This document shows, piece after piece, positions 1 through 10,874 of a stretch of DNA of 64,000 bases. A model generated the notes under the pieces. That model ran no database searches, was not told the origin of the DNA, and worked only from the letters and a program-made list of their open reading frames with translations. A program made the position numbers and the translations under genes. Source of the DNA: Chondrosia reniformis (lineage: Eukaryota > Porifera > Demospongiae > Chondrillida > Chondrillidae). The stretch's first letter is position 1. Each line of letters opens with the position of its first letter. Location: assembly GCA_947172415.1 (NCBI GenBank), contig OX359191.1, positions 3,720,001 to 3,784,000 on the forward strand. The letters run 5' to 3'.

Positions 1-152
1 GCTTTCTACATAGTTGATAAAGAGTTAAATAAGCTGTCACTGTTAAAGTTACATCACATATTATATTTATACACCTTGTACATAAAACACAGTGTCCATA
101 CACAGTACGTAGATGTGTACATACCTGAGTCAAGTTCACAAGTGACCTTGGC

Positions 153-1384
153 TCAAATTCTTTCTGTGCTATTTTCACGGACAAGTATAATTTCCCGTTC
201 AGGGATCATTGGTAGTTGCGCTTTAATGAATGCTTGAATATCACCATCTGATACTTGCTTAAGGTGACCAGAGGTTGTAGTGATGATGATATAGGAACCA
301 GACATCTCATCCATACGAAGCGTACGTAGTAGCTACATGGGACAACATTAATCATATGAATCATGAATCAAAATATAAACCCTTTTAATAAGTGTTACCT
401 CAATAATCCACCACAATTGGTTCAAGGAAAAATGTGGTAGAAAAGTGGGGTTGGTGGATTAAAGATGTCAGCAGGATATAATTACTTACTAGATCAAAGA
501 CATAAATTATTTATATACGTACTAATAACAATACTTATAGATACATGTTTGCAGCAACTATGAATGTTTAATGTATATCTCCCAACACTGGCATGGTTTC
601 AAGCACAAAGGGAAAAAGCACTGTAGCAACGCCAACAAGAATGATCCAGAACCACGTTTTCAATTTTTGATGGAGACAGAATTTCACACAATGAAGGAAG
701 GACACACGCCCATTAACACAGAGAGAAGCACAATTACTGGCATTGTAAATGGTTATTTTACTCCTTCCTCATTTGGGCATGATATAACAGCCCTGTGATG
801 ATTATGCTTTTTGTTATACGTATGTCATATCCCAGCTATATCTTGGTACAGTACATACAGCAAACATATAGTCCTCAGGTTGTGAACAATGTGGTGGACT
901 TGAAGTAGAATATTCCTTCAAGCACTTTGATTAGTAGATAGTAGGATAATTGGTGGATTATTACCTAAATGCAGCTATATGATATAGAATCTTAAATTGT
1001 CTTCAACACCACTCACTTGATGGCTTGTTTCTGTTTGTGTTTCACTATCCCTTGACATCATAAAAGCACACTACATGGAGAGGAGAATATTGAACACAAA
1101 TAAATCCATCAATCATACCAATACTCTATGAAATGTTGACAGTTTAATACACTGCTATGATGAGGCATGCATTATGCATGATTTATCATAAATACCTTTG
1201 TATCAATCTCAATAATTTTGGAAAGGCCTTTCAGATTAGCTTCTCTGTTCCTTAGTTCCTCATCCCTGTGTTTCAGTTTGACTTTGAGGGCTTCAATCTC
1301 AATACACTTAGATTCCGCTTCCTCCAGTTCCAAATTCTTAGCCTTCAGCTCACCTTCTAGGTCCTCAATCTTTATACTTTGTTC
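153..1384 (-). CDS. 3' exons of an unidentified coiled-coil protein gene
   Basis: Four exons can be chained on the minus strand, all in phase 0 with GT-AG borders: 1384-1196 (63 codons), 1070-1017 (18 codons, after a strong pyrimidine tract ending ATGTAG), 924-859 (22 codons) and 332-153 (59 codons plus TGA). The first exon is strongly heptad-like and rich in Glu, Lys and Leu, for example LEGELKAKNLELEEAESK, so it should form a coiled coil. The second is short and polar (SRDSETQTETSHQ). The last is mixed alpha/beta and includes SGSYIIITTTSGHLKQVSDG. A consensus-like donor (CAG|GTATGT) at 125/124 could begin a 3' UTR intron. I do not recognise the family. All joins being in phase with open frames supports real exons; the 5' part lies at higher coordinates and may be the exons at 13.3-13.7 kb, which is not shown. 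Confidence 0.5.
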
Positions 1385-1612
1385 CTGCATTATACGTACA
1401 TACTGTAGTAAATGCATTTACATATAGGTTACTATCTACTATACGTAGGTATAGTAAATGATTTGATATATTTAAACTAAATTTCCTTGTTCTATATAAA
1501 TAGTCAACTGAACATTTGCATGTACGTATGTCACATTATAAATACACTGTATATTTAGTATAATCCAATGGTATTTAATATTAGAAGTTTATCTCTAATT
1601 CACAGGAAAATG

Positions 1613-1943
1613 GAGGACTAATAAAAAATTTCTGTTAAATTATAATCATCGCCCTATGTTTGAGTCTGGTATCTCTGTTGATGAACCCGGCAAGTCACTC
1701 AACCAGAGAATGAGTGAACATGAAAGAGCTGTTTCAAGAATGGATCCAAACAACTCATTAGCAGCACATCTACAATCAACATTACACTACATAGACTGGG
1801 ATGGGGCCACAGTGCTACAATGTGAACAAAACAGAACAAGAAGGAAGATCAAAGAGGCCATACACATCAGAACCACACCATGCATGAACATGGATCAGGG
1901 GATGCACTTGGATTCCATTTGGGACGACATCATCGCCAACTAA
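1613..1943 (+). mobile_element. C-terminal fragment of a Penelope-like element (GIY-YIG endonuclease region)
   Basis: An open frame ending at 1943 contains KSLNQRMSEHERAV and later RRKIKEAIHIRTTPCMN followed by DQGMHLDSIWDDI. This pattern (arginine helix, then an R-K-x-x-E-A-I-x-I block and N-x-D-x-G) is familiar from the GIY-YIG endonuclease at the C-terminus of Penelope-like retroelement proteins. No reverse transcriptase part is visible, so this is only the tail of one copy, and it looks eroded at its left end. The sequence match is from memory, not from a search. Confidence 0.65.
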
Positions 1944-3230
1944 CTCATTAACACTCTATTCAGTCCACTAATTACCCACTCATTAACCACTTAAATCATT
2001 TTTTGGGGCACGGCAGGCACCCCTATATTGTTTTCAGAAATTATGTTAACGTATGGCTTCCTGTTCGTAGTCTTGTATATATATATATATAATACACAGG
2101 AAGTGCTTTACATTAAACATTGTAAGTCATATAGGGAGGATTCCTTAATGGAATGCTGTACAAACAAGGAACAGGAAGTGGTACATCCTGAAAACATAAA
2201 ATATAAATCAAGCAGAAAGTACATATCAAAAGTCAGTGATGGATACTACATACATGTACATCGTACATATATCCACTGCCCAATAAGGTGATATACATAT
2301 TGAAAACCATTTGGGGGCAATCTATCACAGTAAAAGCATTTAAACAACAATTTGTCTTATCTTAGACACACATCTCCATTATATCACTCTGACTTCCTTG
2401 GCTTAACTAGCCTATTCTATAAATTATTCAAGACATTCTTTTGGTGATGTGGGCATAATGACATGACTGCATACAAGTACAAAGACATATTCAACCATGA
2501 TTTCAAACACCACAAATCCCACATTCACTCCTAAACCTTTGCAGCTGGTGAGCATATACTCAAGTGACAGGAACAAATTGCATTAAAGAGATAGTTATCA
2601 CAATGAATAATTGAAGTCATAATCGAGGAGTTCTAATCCTTCTCAGTCATCATAAGGAGGAAAAACCATGTAATAAGCAATTTCTGAGAACTGAACCCAA
2701 CTGCTTATGACTCTGTCACTGATCTACAATAGCTACAACAATTCTCCATACATATTATTTATTTCCCTTCTTGTATTAACTACAAGGATTTAGTCTTTAT
2801 TCACCAACTAGTGGTGATTCTCTTTCAGAACAAGATGGCAATCAAGATCAACATTTAATGCATACTGTATGCACACTACATCGGAAGAAACAATAGGAGG
2901 TATTTTGTTGCATTCATAATGGATGAAAAGGTAGGTATATCAGCAACACTTATATTTGAGAAACAAGAGATTTGAATGTTTTGACCTGTAGGTCTTCTTC
3001 AGCACTGATGCTCAAATATATACCTACGTTTTCACTACATTGGAAGCATATGTGTTATGAGAGCTTATATAAATAGTTTAATGACAAGGAAGGAAGCACT
3101 CATGAAGTATCACATGTTTCTGATTCCTGTTACTTCACAGTTACTAAAGCTACCTACCATTATATCAAAACCACAGTAGTTTTCTGGGTACAGTTGCATC
3201 ACTGCTAGCAAATAGAGACAGTTCCAAAAG
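1944..3230. other. Gene-free stretch with a degenerate hairpin element
   Basis: No exon was recognised on either strand. At 2005-2023 there is a short GC-rich near-palindrome starting GGGGCAC and ending GCACCCC, isolated in AT-rich DNA. At about 2925-3030 an imperfect hairpin (arms of the type GTAGGTATAT/ATATACCTAC) carries at its tip a degenerate hammerhead-like core on the minus strand. The rest is AT-rich, repeat-like sequence. Confidence 0.5.
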
Positions 3231-3403
3231 CATGAAACATTTAATATACCATTTTCTGACATGCTATACCTATTCTGTAAAAAAGCCTATAGGGGAACTA
3301 AACCTTAAGAGAGCTTTGGATGAAGATACAGGAGTCTTTTCTTAATTCTTTCATCTTCTCTTTATCTTGATCTTCTGTGAATCCTTGGCATGCTTTTTAA
3401 ATA
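3231..3403 (-). repeat. Dispersed repeat family, copy 1 (left arm of inverted pair)
   Basis: This segment is the reverse complement of 3945-4190. Shared blocks include the pieces around CATGAAACATTTAATATACC and AGAGCTTTGGATGAAGATAC. It lacks an internal stretch of roughly 80 bp that holds the hammerhead-like core in the other arm. The two arms are separated by about 540 bp and could fold on each other. Confidence 0.7.
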
Positions 3404-3944
3404 AACATATGTATGTCTAACCTTTAAGTGGATAGATAAAATCATATAGGCTTATTGTTAACTGTGTACTTTGTAAATGTTAAAGACCATGTTTTGATAA
3501 TTAGAAAAGCACTTAAATCATGGGTATGCAACCCAAATAGCCTCTTTGTTAATTTATGAGCTGTTAATTGATAATACATAGAACAGGGCAGCCATGTTTC
3601 TTTTGGTCATTCCTAGTGAGTGCACTTAAAGAAACACAATCTTAATTACATTCCAATGTCCATACCAGCAATAGAAATATAAAAATCATTTAAAAAGAAT
3701 ACATACCTACAGTACTTTAAGTATCAAATATTAGGTGTATTTCATTTTAACTGGTAAGACTTATATAGTCAATGCCTTCTATAAATGTAGAGGCATTCTA
3801 ATTAGTCAGTATGTAACATACAACAGGAAATGATATCCTCTTCATACAGAAGTTCCAGATCAATTGCTGTGGACTGTAACACTGAACAGCACATTGTACG
3901 TACGTATTGGTATATCTTGTGAAAATCCAACAACAAAGATTTTT

Positions 3945-4190
3945 ATGCATGCATGCAAGGATTCACAGAAGATCAAGATAAAAAAGACAAAGACTCCCAG
4001 GATCACTGATGAAGGGTGGAATTCCCAGAAACAGCTGTCTGACCCAGTGGAGATGAAAGAGAGGAAGAGAAGAAAGAAAAGACTCCTGTATCTTCATCCA
4101 AAGCTCTCTTCAGGTTTAGTTCCCCTATAGGCTTTTTTTATATAATAGGCATAGCATGTCGGAAAATGGTATATTAAATGTTTCATAGTC
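3945..4190 (+). repeat. Dispersed repeat family, copy 2 (fullest copy)
   Basis: This is the longest of four copies of a family seen at 3231-3403, here, 6281-6373 and 15541-15660. Landmarks are GACTCCTGTATCTTCATCC, AAAGCTCTCT and GTTTAGTTCCCCTATAGGC. It includes a purine-rich stretch (GAAAGAGAGGAAGAGAAG) that can be read as a basic peptide, but no gene structure is visible. A hammerhead ribozyme core lies at 3992-4053. Confidence 0.7.
3992..4053 (+). ncRNA. Candidate type I hammerhead ribozyme
   Basis: All invariant core positions are present in order: CUGAUGA at 4006-4012, GAAAC at 4028-4032 and GUC at 4037-4039, with predicted self-cleavage after 4039. Helix II is GGG/CCC (4014-4016 with 4024-4026) flanked by an A-A mismatch. 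Helix III is a two-pair stem (AC/GU) closed by AGCU. Helix I is open: 3992-4005 pairs with 4040-4053 as UGA/UCA next to the core, then CC/GG, then a further G-C and a run of GGAG/CUCC with small bulges. The layout is that of the type I hammerheads reported in animal retroelements. Activity is not shown and the helix II closing mismatch weakens the case. Confidence 0.45.
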
Positions 4191-5267
4191 TGTGTAGCTT
4201 GACATAAAAATGCTTTAAATTTAGAGTGTGTTCCAATGTTAAATATTAGCAGAGTTGTTACATGACATAAAAAAGAATACAGCATATAAAAAGCTATATA
4301 CATACTTTGTGTTCAGCAAAATCAACTTGTGGCTAAGAAAGTGGCATACGTACATACATATATTTATGTAAATGAAATTTATGTAAACACTAGAGTTGCG
4401 TGTAAAAAGCCTTTAAAATAATATAAAATGCCTTCATCTAGGAAATGAAATTATCTATGTAGAATCTACTTTAGTAACTGAAACCCATTTAGGGGCTTTC
4501 AAGTGAAAATGGAAAATCCCCAAATTCATTGATTAGGTGGTAACAGTTATTGGGCATGGGAGCAAGGAAGAGAAGAAGATTGTATTCTCATTGTGTGATT
4601 GTATTTTGCGTGCACACTAGCTCTAGCAGTGAGCCTAGAAAGGAAATGGCGTCCTTAGAAATACACATACATACTTAGGTACAGTATTGTAGCTAATAAT
4701 CAGGAACTATGTAATATATAGTATATAGCCAGTTTGCTAGCATTAAGTCATGAAAAGATACAGATGTACTGTTATTATGAACTTTATAAAGATCACCCTA
4801 CAATAAAACTATTTCCGATGCTCGCAATTTGGCCCTATTCCAATGAAAGTTCAAATTTCCTACAACCAGATATAGCACTACGCCAAATATCCTATTTGTG
4901 ATGTGATGTATACAGAGAGATTTTAGTTCAAGTAACTTCACTGTGTTCTCAAAAATCTATTAAATGAATCCCATAATATGGGGTCAAAGGATAATCATAG
5001 AAACTAGAAAGATTTTGTACAAAGCAACATTGACACTAAGATTTCAAGATCATTAGGATTTGCACATAACTTAAAGATATTCCTTTCTAACAACAAAGCA
5101 CCTTAATGGGACACCAAAACAGATATAAGTAAACTTTTTGTACAAGGATCTAGTTAAGGAGCTTCTACAAACAGTTTACATAACAAGTAGGAATCTGGTA
5201 ACCTAGACAACATAAGATCACAGTTCAAGCCCTATAAAGACATTTTCAATATACACACATGACCAAT

Positions 5268-5365
5268 ACAAATCTCCATTGGTCGCCAAGGAAACCCATA
5301 CAAAGTCTCCATTGGTTGCCAAGGAAACCCTTACAAAGTCTCCATTGGTCACCAAGGAAACCTAT
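5268..5365 (+). repeat. Three tandem 33-bp units, each with an RFX X-box-like site
   Basis: Units start at 5268 (32 bp), 5300 and 5333 (33 bp each). Each carries TCCATTGG followed by a variant of GTTGCCAAGGAAAC: GTCGCC, GTTGCC and GTCACC before AAGGAAAC. This is close to the RFX X-box pattern GTTRCCATGGYAAC, and ATTGG is an inverted CCAAT box. Two further half-site-like motifs (CCTAGCAAC and GGTTGCTAAG) lie at about 5403-5440. The regulatory role is inferred from the motif only. Confidence 0.6.
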
Positions 5366-6280
5366 GGATCATATATAATCACATGTGGTTGAACTAACAT
5401 GTGCCTAGCAACGTCTCAGTAGCAGGGTGGTTGCTAAGAGCCTAATGGGTAGTTCAGCCAGGGTTACCTATTAACTACACAAAAATGAAATGCCCACACA
5501 ATAACAATATGTGGATAATAATAGGACGTGTGTGATTGATGTCTAATGACACTATAAGTCAACAGCTGGACTAACAGAAGGTACCATAGATACGTACGTC
5601 CATCTGTTCCTAGAATTAGCACTCAGTTCAAATGTGATACCTTCACATTCATATATGAGTTCACACGAAATAGTGAAGGCCAATTGTTCCATTCATCATG
5701 AATATGTACATATATTTTAGCATCAGCAAAAGAACACTTCAAAAAACCGAAATTTGAATGTCTCAAGCCGCTGGTCTTCTTCACCACTGAAGGAGATGAT
5801 TAGATGTAATAAAAAGACACCAGAAGATATACAAGGATAGACATAAACACACGCTATCTGAATGCAAGCGGATCCTTTGTATTACTATTGTTACATTCAG
5901 AGCAAACTATTTAATACTTACTTACAGCATTTATATAACTGTACAGACGTTAGCAAAACCTTGGAGTATCAGCTATAGTACACACACACATAAATAGCTA
6001 TATATGTACATGTTCACATATGAAAGGGTGTCTCCTAGTTTTCAACTTCCTCATACAACTTCTGAAGTGAAAGTAAAGTAACTCCAATAAAAATCAAATC
6101 TGACATTATACACTATATGGTTTCAAACTACTGTATGCCACAAGTTACAGGAATATTCCGTGAGAAACTTTTAAGACCAAGTGACACTATTGATTAGAGA
6201 TCATTAGTCTATTTTGAACTGAAATTCAAATTCTACCAACGTAATTATTTAGCTGTATACATGTGGTGCAAATGTAGAAA

Positions 6281-6373
6281 ATAAAGACTCCTGCTGCATC
6301 TTGATCCAAAGCTCTCTACAGGTTTAGTTCCCTATAGGCTTTTTTAATTTATTATAGAGTAGGCATAGCATGT
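6281..6373 (+). repeat. Dispersed repeat family, copy 3 (short)
   Basis: The copy shares AAAGCTCTCTACAGGTTTAG and TTCCCTATAGGCTTTTTT with 3945-4190, and ends in the same GGCATAGCATGT block. Only the 3' third of the family is present. Confidence 0.65.
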
Positions 6374-7138
6374 ATTATTAGACTATTTATGTACCCTGGA
6401 TGTATGTACTATATACGTACACCTACGTATAAGTCTCCTAACTATAATTCTATAACTGATAGAAGCAATACTATTACATAATCTCCTTCAGGCATAAGAT
6501 AACCACTGCTTCAATGCTATATGTACAAACAGTAGGAATCACAAATTGCATAATCAGAACTAAGCATTACATTTAGTCCTGACAAATTAGTTTAGGATTG
6601 TATTTCAAACTGCTACAATATCAAATTACATATAAATTATAGAAGTACAAACTCAGTGGTCAGTTCCATTTAGCTTATGCAATCAACACAACCCAGTGTA
6701 AACAGAAAACAGTAGACATTGTGTTACTGAAAAGGTACTGAAAGTTTAGGGGAACTTTCAATGTATATAGCTCGTATAACCATCTACAAGTTATATAAAA
6801 AATCTTTTAAATGATTTTAGAAGTAGGGATGGCAGAGCTGCAACAGCATGACTAGCACATCTGGAAGAAGTAATGAAATAAGATAATGATCATGTGATAA
6901 GGCTAACCATACAGAAGTGGCGTACTGAAATTTAAGCGACTTTAAACCAACACACCATTTCCGTGCTTAGGCATACCATGATAGCTGAAGTATGGTTGGA
7001 TGATCTGCCAAAGTGAATCGGGGAATCTTTCAATGTAAATAGCTAACATATACATCTGTAGACATACACTCTCTTAACTGGAAATAGATTTTTATTCAAT
7101 ACATATAAACTGTAAAACAAGGAGTTCGAGTTTAAAAA

Positions 7139-7430
7139 TCTCGTGGGGCGCCAGGCGCCCCTAAGTAAACTTGAACTACTTGGCTGGTTCTCATAGATAT
7201 ACGGTTAACCGATTTCCGATCGACTCTTGCTGGCCGTCAATTTTTCAAGGCCATATCTCGTAGAAAACGTTTTTGCGCAAGCTTTACGTTACATAGTATT
7301 AGTAAGGGTGGTTTTTAAGTCCATTTCGTTCGTTCAAGGTTCTACGCTAAGGAAGAGAAAGCTAATTTTAAGCTAGAAAACGAAAGCTAGCCGAACGTCC
7401 GCCATTTTTTGACAGATATATACATATATA
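7139..7430. other. CpG-richer repeat-like segment with a perfect GC palindrome
   Basis: It begins with GGGGCGCCAGGCGCCCC (7145-7161), a perfect 8-bp-arm palindrome with a one-base centre, in otherwise AT-rich DNA. The following sequence has clearly more CpG than its surroundings (for example CGATTTCCGATCGACTC) and no convincing reading frame. It abuts the foldback element exactly. It is probably the end of a mobile element or a small RNA-derived repeat; I do not recognise it. Confidence 0.35.
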
Positions 7431-8459
7431 TACAGTAACGAAATTGCTTATAGCGAATGTCTATAAGTATAGTGAAATACTTTGTTAGCTAATTACACTC
7501 AAGTACACTACACAGTGCAAGTTACTAGCAAATATATAAAATATTAAATTACAATCAAGTACTACACAGTACAAGTTACAAATTTAAGAGATCCAAGTGA
7601 CTATGTAATATTAAAATTACAATCAAGTACTAGCTACACAGTGCAAGTTACAAATTTAAAGAGATCCAAGTGACCCCTAGGATAATCAGTATTTTAAACA
7701 GTACAAGACTTTAGTCACACTAGTACTGTTGCAGGCTTTGAAATCCTCAACTACTGCATAGAGAGTAGTAGTTGATACAGATCATCCAATTGCAAGGTGG
7801 AACACATGGCCTACCAATTACCTTTAGGGAAATCATATACGTATATAAAGGCCTTGGCCTTTTATGTCCCTTGTGTACAAGTTACAAAATGGTCTCTAAC
7901 CCTGTTGATTATGCCAATGCATGCAACCAACCGTCGGTGTTCTTAGCTCCCTCACAAGGCAAATCAAATCTGCTGTGGTTATTAGCTGAGACCCCTTTAA
8001 TACTGAAGCCTTTGTTGATATATGGCATGCAGATGCATCATCTTCAGTCTATACTAAGGTGTGAAAAGGTAATTGGTAGGCCATGTGTTCCACCTTGCAA
8101 TTGGATGATCTGTATCAACTACTACTCTCTATGCAGTAGTTGAGGATTTCAAAGCCTGCAACAGTACTAGTGTGACTAAAGTCTTGTACTGTTTAAAATA
8201 CTGATTATCCTAGGGGTCACTTGGATCTCTTTAAATTTGTAACTTGCACTGTGTAGCTAGTACTTGATTGTAATTTTAATATTACATAGTCACTTGGATC
8301 TCTTAAATTTGTAACTTGTACTGTGTAGTACTTGATTGTAATTTAATATTTTATATATTTGCTAGTAACTTGCACTGTGTAGTGTACTTGAGTGTAATTA
8401 GCTAACAAAGTATTTCACTATACTTATAGACATTCGCTAAAAACAATTTCGTTACTGTA
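7431..8459. repeat. Palindrome A of foldback copy 1
   Basis: The left arm starts TACAGTAACG at 7431 and the right arm ends CGTTACTGTA at 8459. The arms (about 7431-7829 and 8063-8459) match over roughly 400 bp with few mismatches. The centre (7830-8062) is the unpaired half of a longer palindrome seen complete in the copy at 20693, so the inner left arm has been lost here. The arms hold three direct units of about 60-80 bp built around GTACTACACAGTRCAAGTTAC. Confidence 0.75.
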
Positions 8460-8523
8460 TGTAGTACACATGGAAAACGTACTAACATGGATAAGAATAA
8501 AGCCTAATTGAAAGTCAGCAATA

Positions 8524-8628
8524 TGAATTTACTAATTCTGGACGTTTCGACCCAGAGGTCTTCATGCATCAGCAATATATGAGGAGTGGGAATACAATTC
8601 AGTATAAATAGGAAATTAGTAAATTCAT
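8524..8628 (-). ncRNA. Hammerhead-like hairpin with interrupted core
   Basis: On the minus strand the order is helix I 5' strand (rc of 8611-8628), CUGAUG, an extra CAUG, then A-GACC-UCUG-GGUC as a good helix II, GAAAC, GUC and the helix I 3' strand CAGAAUUAGUAAAUUC. The flanking arms extend helix I to about 40 bp, out to AATAAAGCC/GCTTTATT. The four extra bases inside CUGAUGA should abolish cleavage. The same version occurs at 21868-21972. Confidence 0.5.
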
Positions 8629-8689
8629 GTTGCTGACACTCAACAAAGCTTTATTCTCGTAATGATCGCAACAAACACTCCTAATTCCT

Positions 8690-10250
8690 ACACATGGACA
8701 AGTAAAAATATTAACAGATAACGTAAGAAGAGAAGACAGAGCTTAAATTACCAAAGTAATACGGTCGACCAAACGAATCCAGTCTTTCGCATCAATATAG
8801 GAACAACTCTGCCTCAAACTTGACGGGAACGTATACAAAAACGCTTTATCTAACCTTCGCTACAACTCGCCTGTTCGGTAGCTCCTTCTCGTAGGAGAGC
8901 GTCGACTTGTCATAGCCGTTCTCGAAGGATGATCTTCTTTAGCAACGAGTCGGTGACGTTTACGCAACGTCACATGATTCACTAAATGTGTGTACGGAGC
9001 GACATACGAAGGTGTTGGTGACGCATTAGAAGAACATCATAATACATCACCAGCTTGCGCAATCGTAACTTTGAATTCTTCATTATATCTTGATTATTTT
9101 GCTCATTTAATTAAGCAAAACTTCGTCAGACGTTTCTTATACACATGTACCATGACATATGTTGATTTCACAGTTATCTGACAAATTGAAATTTTTTATC
9201 AATATAACACATTGTTTGCATATAAATTTCCCATAGGTTTTCTATAGTCCTATGGCCTTTTATATGCAGACTTTGTCCTCTGTTTTCTAACAAACGGAGG
9301 CCTAAATTAAAAATCCCTTAATTTAAAATGAGTTTTATACCCTAAACTTTATGATGATATGCCCATTTTGTTTCTAGGTCCTTTCTTGGAGCCATATGAA
9401 TTATTTAATTAATTAATTAATTATATTATATTATATTATTTATTTATATTAGATTACCTTAGTATATTGTAACTTGCACTGTATATACAGTGCAAGTTAC
9501 AATATACTAAGGTAATCTAATATAATACAAATAAATAAATAATATAATTAATTCATATGGCTCCAAGAAAGAACCTAAAAACAAAATGGGCATATCATCA
9601 TAAAGTTTAGGGTATAAAACTCATTTTAAATTAAGGGATTTTTAATTCAGGTCTCCGTTTGTTAGAAAACAGAGGACAAAGTCTTCATATAAAAGGCCAT
9701 AGGACTATAGAAAACCTATGGGAAATTTATATGCAAACCACGTGTTATATTGATAAAAATTGTCAGTTTGTCAGATAACTGTGAAATCAACATATATCAT
9801 GGTACATGTGTATAAGAAACGTCTGGCGAAGTTTTGCTTAATTAAATGAGCAAAATAATCAAGATATAATGAAGAATTCAAAGTTACGATTGCGCAAGCT
9901 GGTGATGTATTGTGATGTTTTTCTAATGCGTCACCAACACCTTCGTATGTCGCTCCGTACACACATTTTGTGAATCATGTGACGTTGCCAAAACGTCACC
10001 GACTCGTTGCTAAAGAAGATCATCCTTTCGAGAATGGCTATGACAAGTCGACGCTCTCCTACGAGAAGGAGCTACCGAATAAGCGAGTTGTAGCGAACGT
10101 TAGATAAAACGTATTTGTATACGTTCATGCTAAGTTTAAGCCAAAAGTGTAAAGAAATAAAAGAAATTCGTTTAGACGACCGTAGTAAAACTGTGGTACT
10201 TTAAGCTCCGTCATCTCTGCTTATGTTTTCTATTACTTATCCATGTGTGT
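8690..10250. repeat. Palindrome B (about 790-bp arms, spacer-free centre)
   Basis: The centre lies between 9484 and 9485 in GCACTGTATATACAGTGC. The arms are alike to about 8760 on the left and 10210 on the right, then diverge. The left arm also exists alone at 12060-12893 and 22040-22829, so here the element end has been duplicated in inverted orientation. The distal arms are CpG-rich (GAGCGTCGACTTGTCATAG) and the centre is a (TA/TTA) low-complexity run. Confidence 0.75.
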
Positions 10251-10369
10251 ACGTGTGCAGGAGTGTAATTGGATACGTAGGGGTGGATTTGGATAAATAT
10301 ATATATATATATATACTTGCAATTGTCCATGTGTAGGAATAAGGAGTGTTATATATTATGCTTGTTTAA

Positions 10370-10856
10370 ATACAATCAAGTACTACACAGTGCAAGTTAC
10401 AAATTTATACACGGATGCAAGTGACTCCCAAGATAATCACACTGAGGTATATAATATAATACGGATGCAAATGACTCCCAAAATAATCACAATCAGGTAT
10501 ATTAAACGCTACAAGACTTTAGCCACACTGAAATTCTCAACTGCTGCATACAGAGTAGTAGTCTCTACAGATCATATAAGGTTAAATACATGGCCTTCCA
10601 ATTACCTTTTCACACCTAAGTATAGACTGAAGATGATGCATCTGGATGCCATTATCAGCAAAAATTCCAGTCTCATGCAGGGGATCTCAGCCAATAATCA
10701 CCACAGATTTGACTTGCCTTGAGTGTCAGCTAGGAGTACCATTGGTTGCTTGCATGCATTCACATAAACAACAGGGTTAGAGACGATTTGGTAACTTGCA
10801 CACAAGGGACATTGTTCATGAAATAAATTAAAGGCCCCAGCCTTTATGTCCCTGTA
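10370..10856. mobile_element. Diverged half copy of the foldback element (left arm)
   Basis: This is a single arm of palindrome A in the orientation ATACAATCAAGTACTACACA onward, ending in TTTATGTCCCTG next to a (TA)n run. It differs from the other copies by many substitutions and small indels, so it is an older insertion. Confidence 0.65.
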
Positions 10857-10874
10857 TTTTATATATATATATAT

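Larger units (their letters stand above)
4191..7138. other. Gene-free stretch with repeat fragments
   Basis: No exon was recognised. Apart from the X-box-like triplet (5268-5365) and the dispersed repeat copy (6281-6373), the stretch holds AT-rich sequence and one degenerate hammerhead-like motif at about 5745-5795 (minus strand). It may be intron of a minus-strand gene running from 13.7 kb to 0.15 kb, but nothing in it proves that. Confidence 0.4.
7431..10250. mobile_element. Composite foldback element, copy 1 (two nested palindromes)
   Basis: The element consists of palindrome A (7431-8459), a hammerhead-like hairpin module (about 8490-8660) and palindrome B (about 8690-10250). From 7533 to 9480 it is nearly identical to the copy at 20693-22829, with only a handful of single-base differences seen by eye, so both moved recently. 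Arms carry tandem subterminal units with the shared core CACAGTGCAAGTTACAAATT. No transposase or reverse transcriptase is encoded, so it is non-autonomous. Short frames of 60-120 codons are shared between copies only because the copies are nearly identical. Confidence 0.7.

Noticed and set aside
568-745. Minus-strand frame with a membrane-like segment (KTWFWIILVGVATVLFPFVL) ending in TAA at about 568
   Set aside because: No acceptor gives the phase needed to join it to the neighbouring phase-0 exons of the coiled-coil gene, and the hydrophobic run alone is weak evidence.
1218-1427. Plus-strand Ser/Leu-rich frame
   Set aside because: It is antisense to the coiled-coil exon at 1196-1384.
7772-8143. 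A shared frame of 90-123 codons in palindrome A of all foldback copies
   Set aside because: It lies in a palindrome, so it appears on both strands. It is kept only between nearly identical copies and is not kept in the older half copies.
8990-9181. A 63-codon frame repeated at 9771-9962 (minus) and 22334-22525
   Set aside because: Same cause: arm B duplicates it. The older copy at 12268-12540 does not keep it, and no domain is visible.
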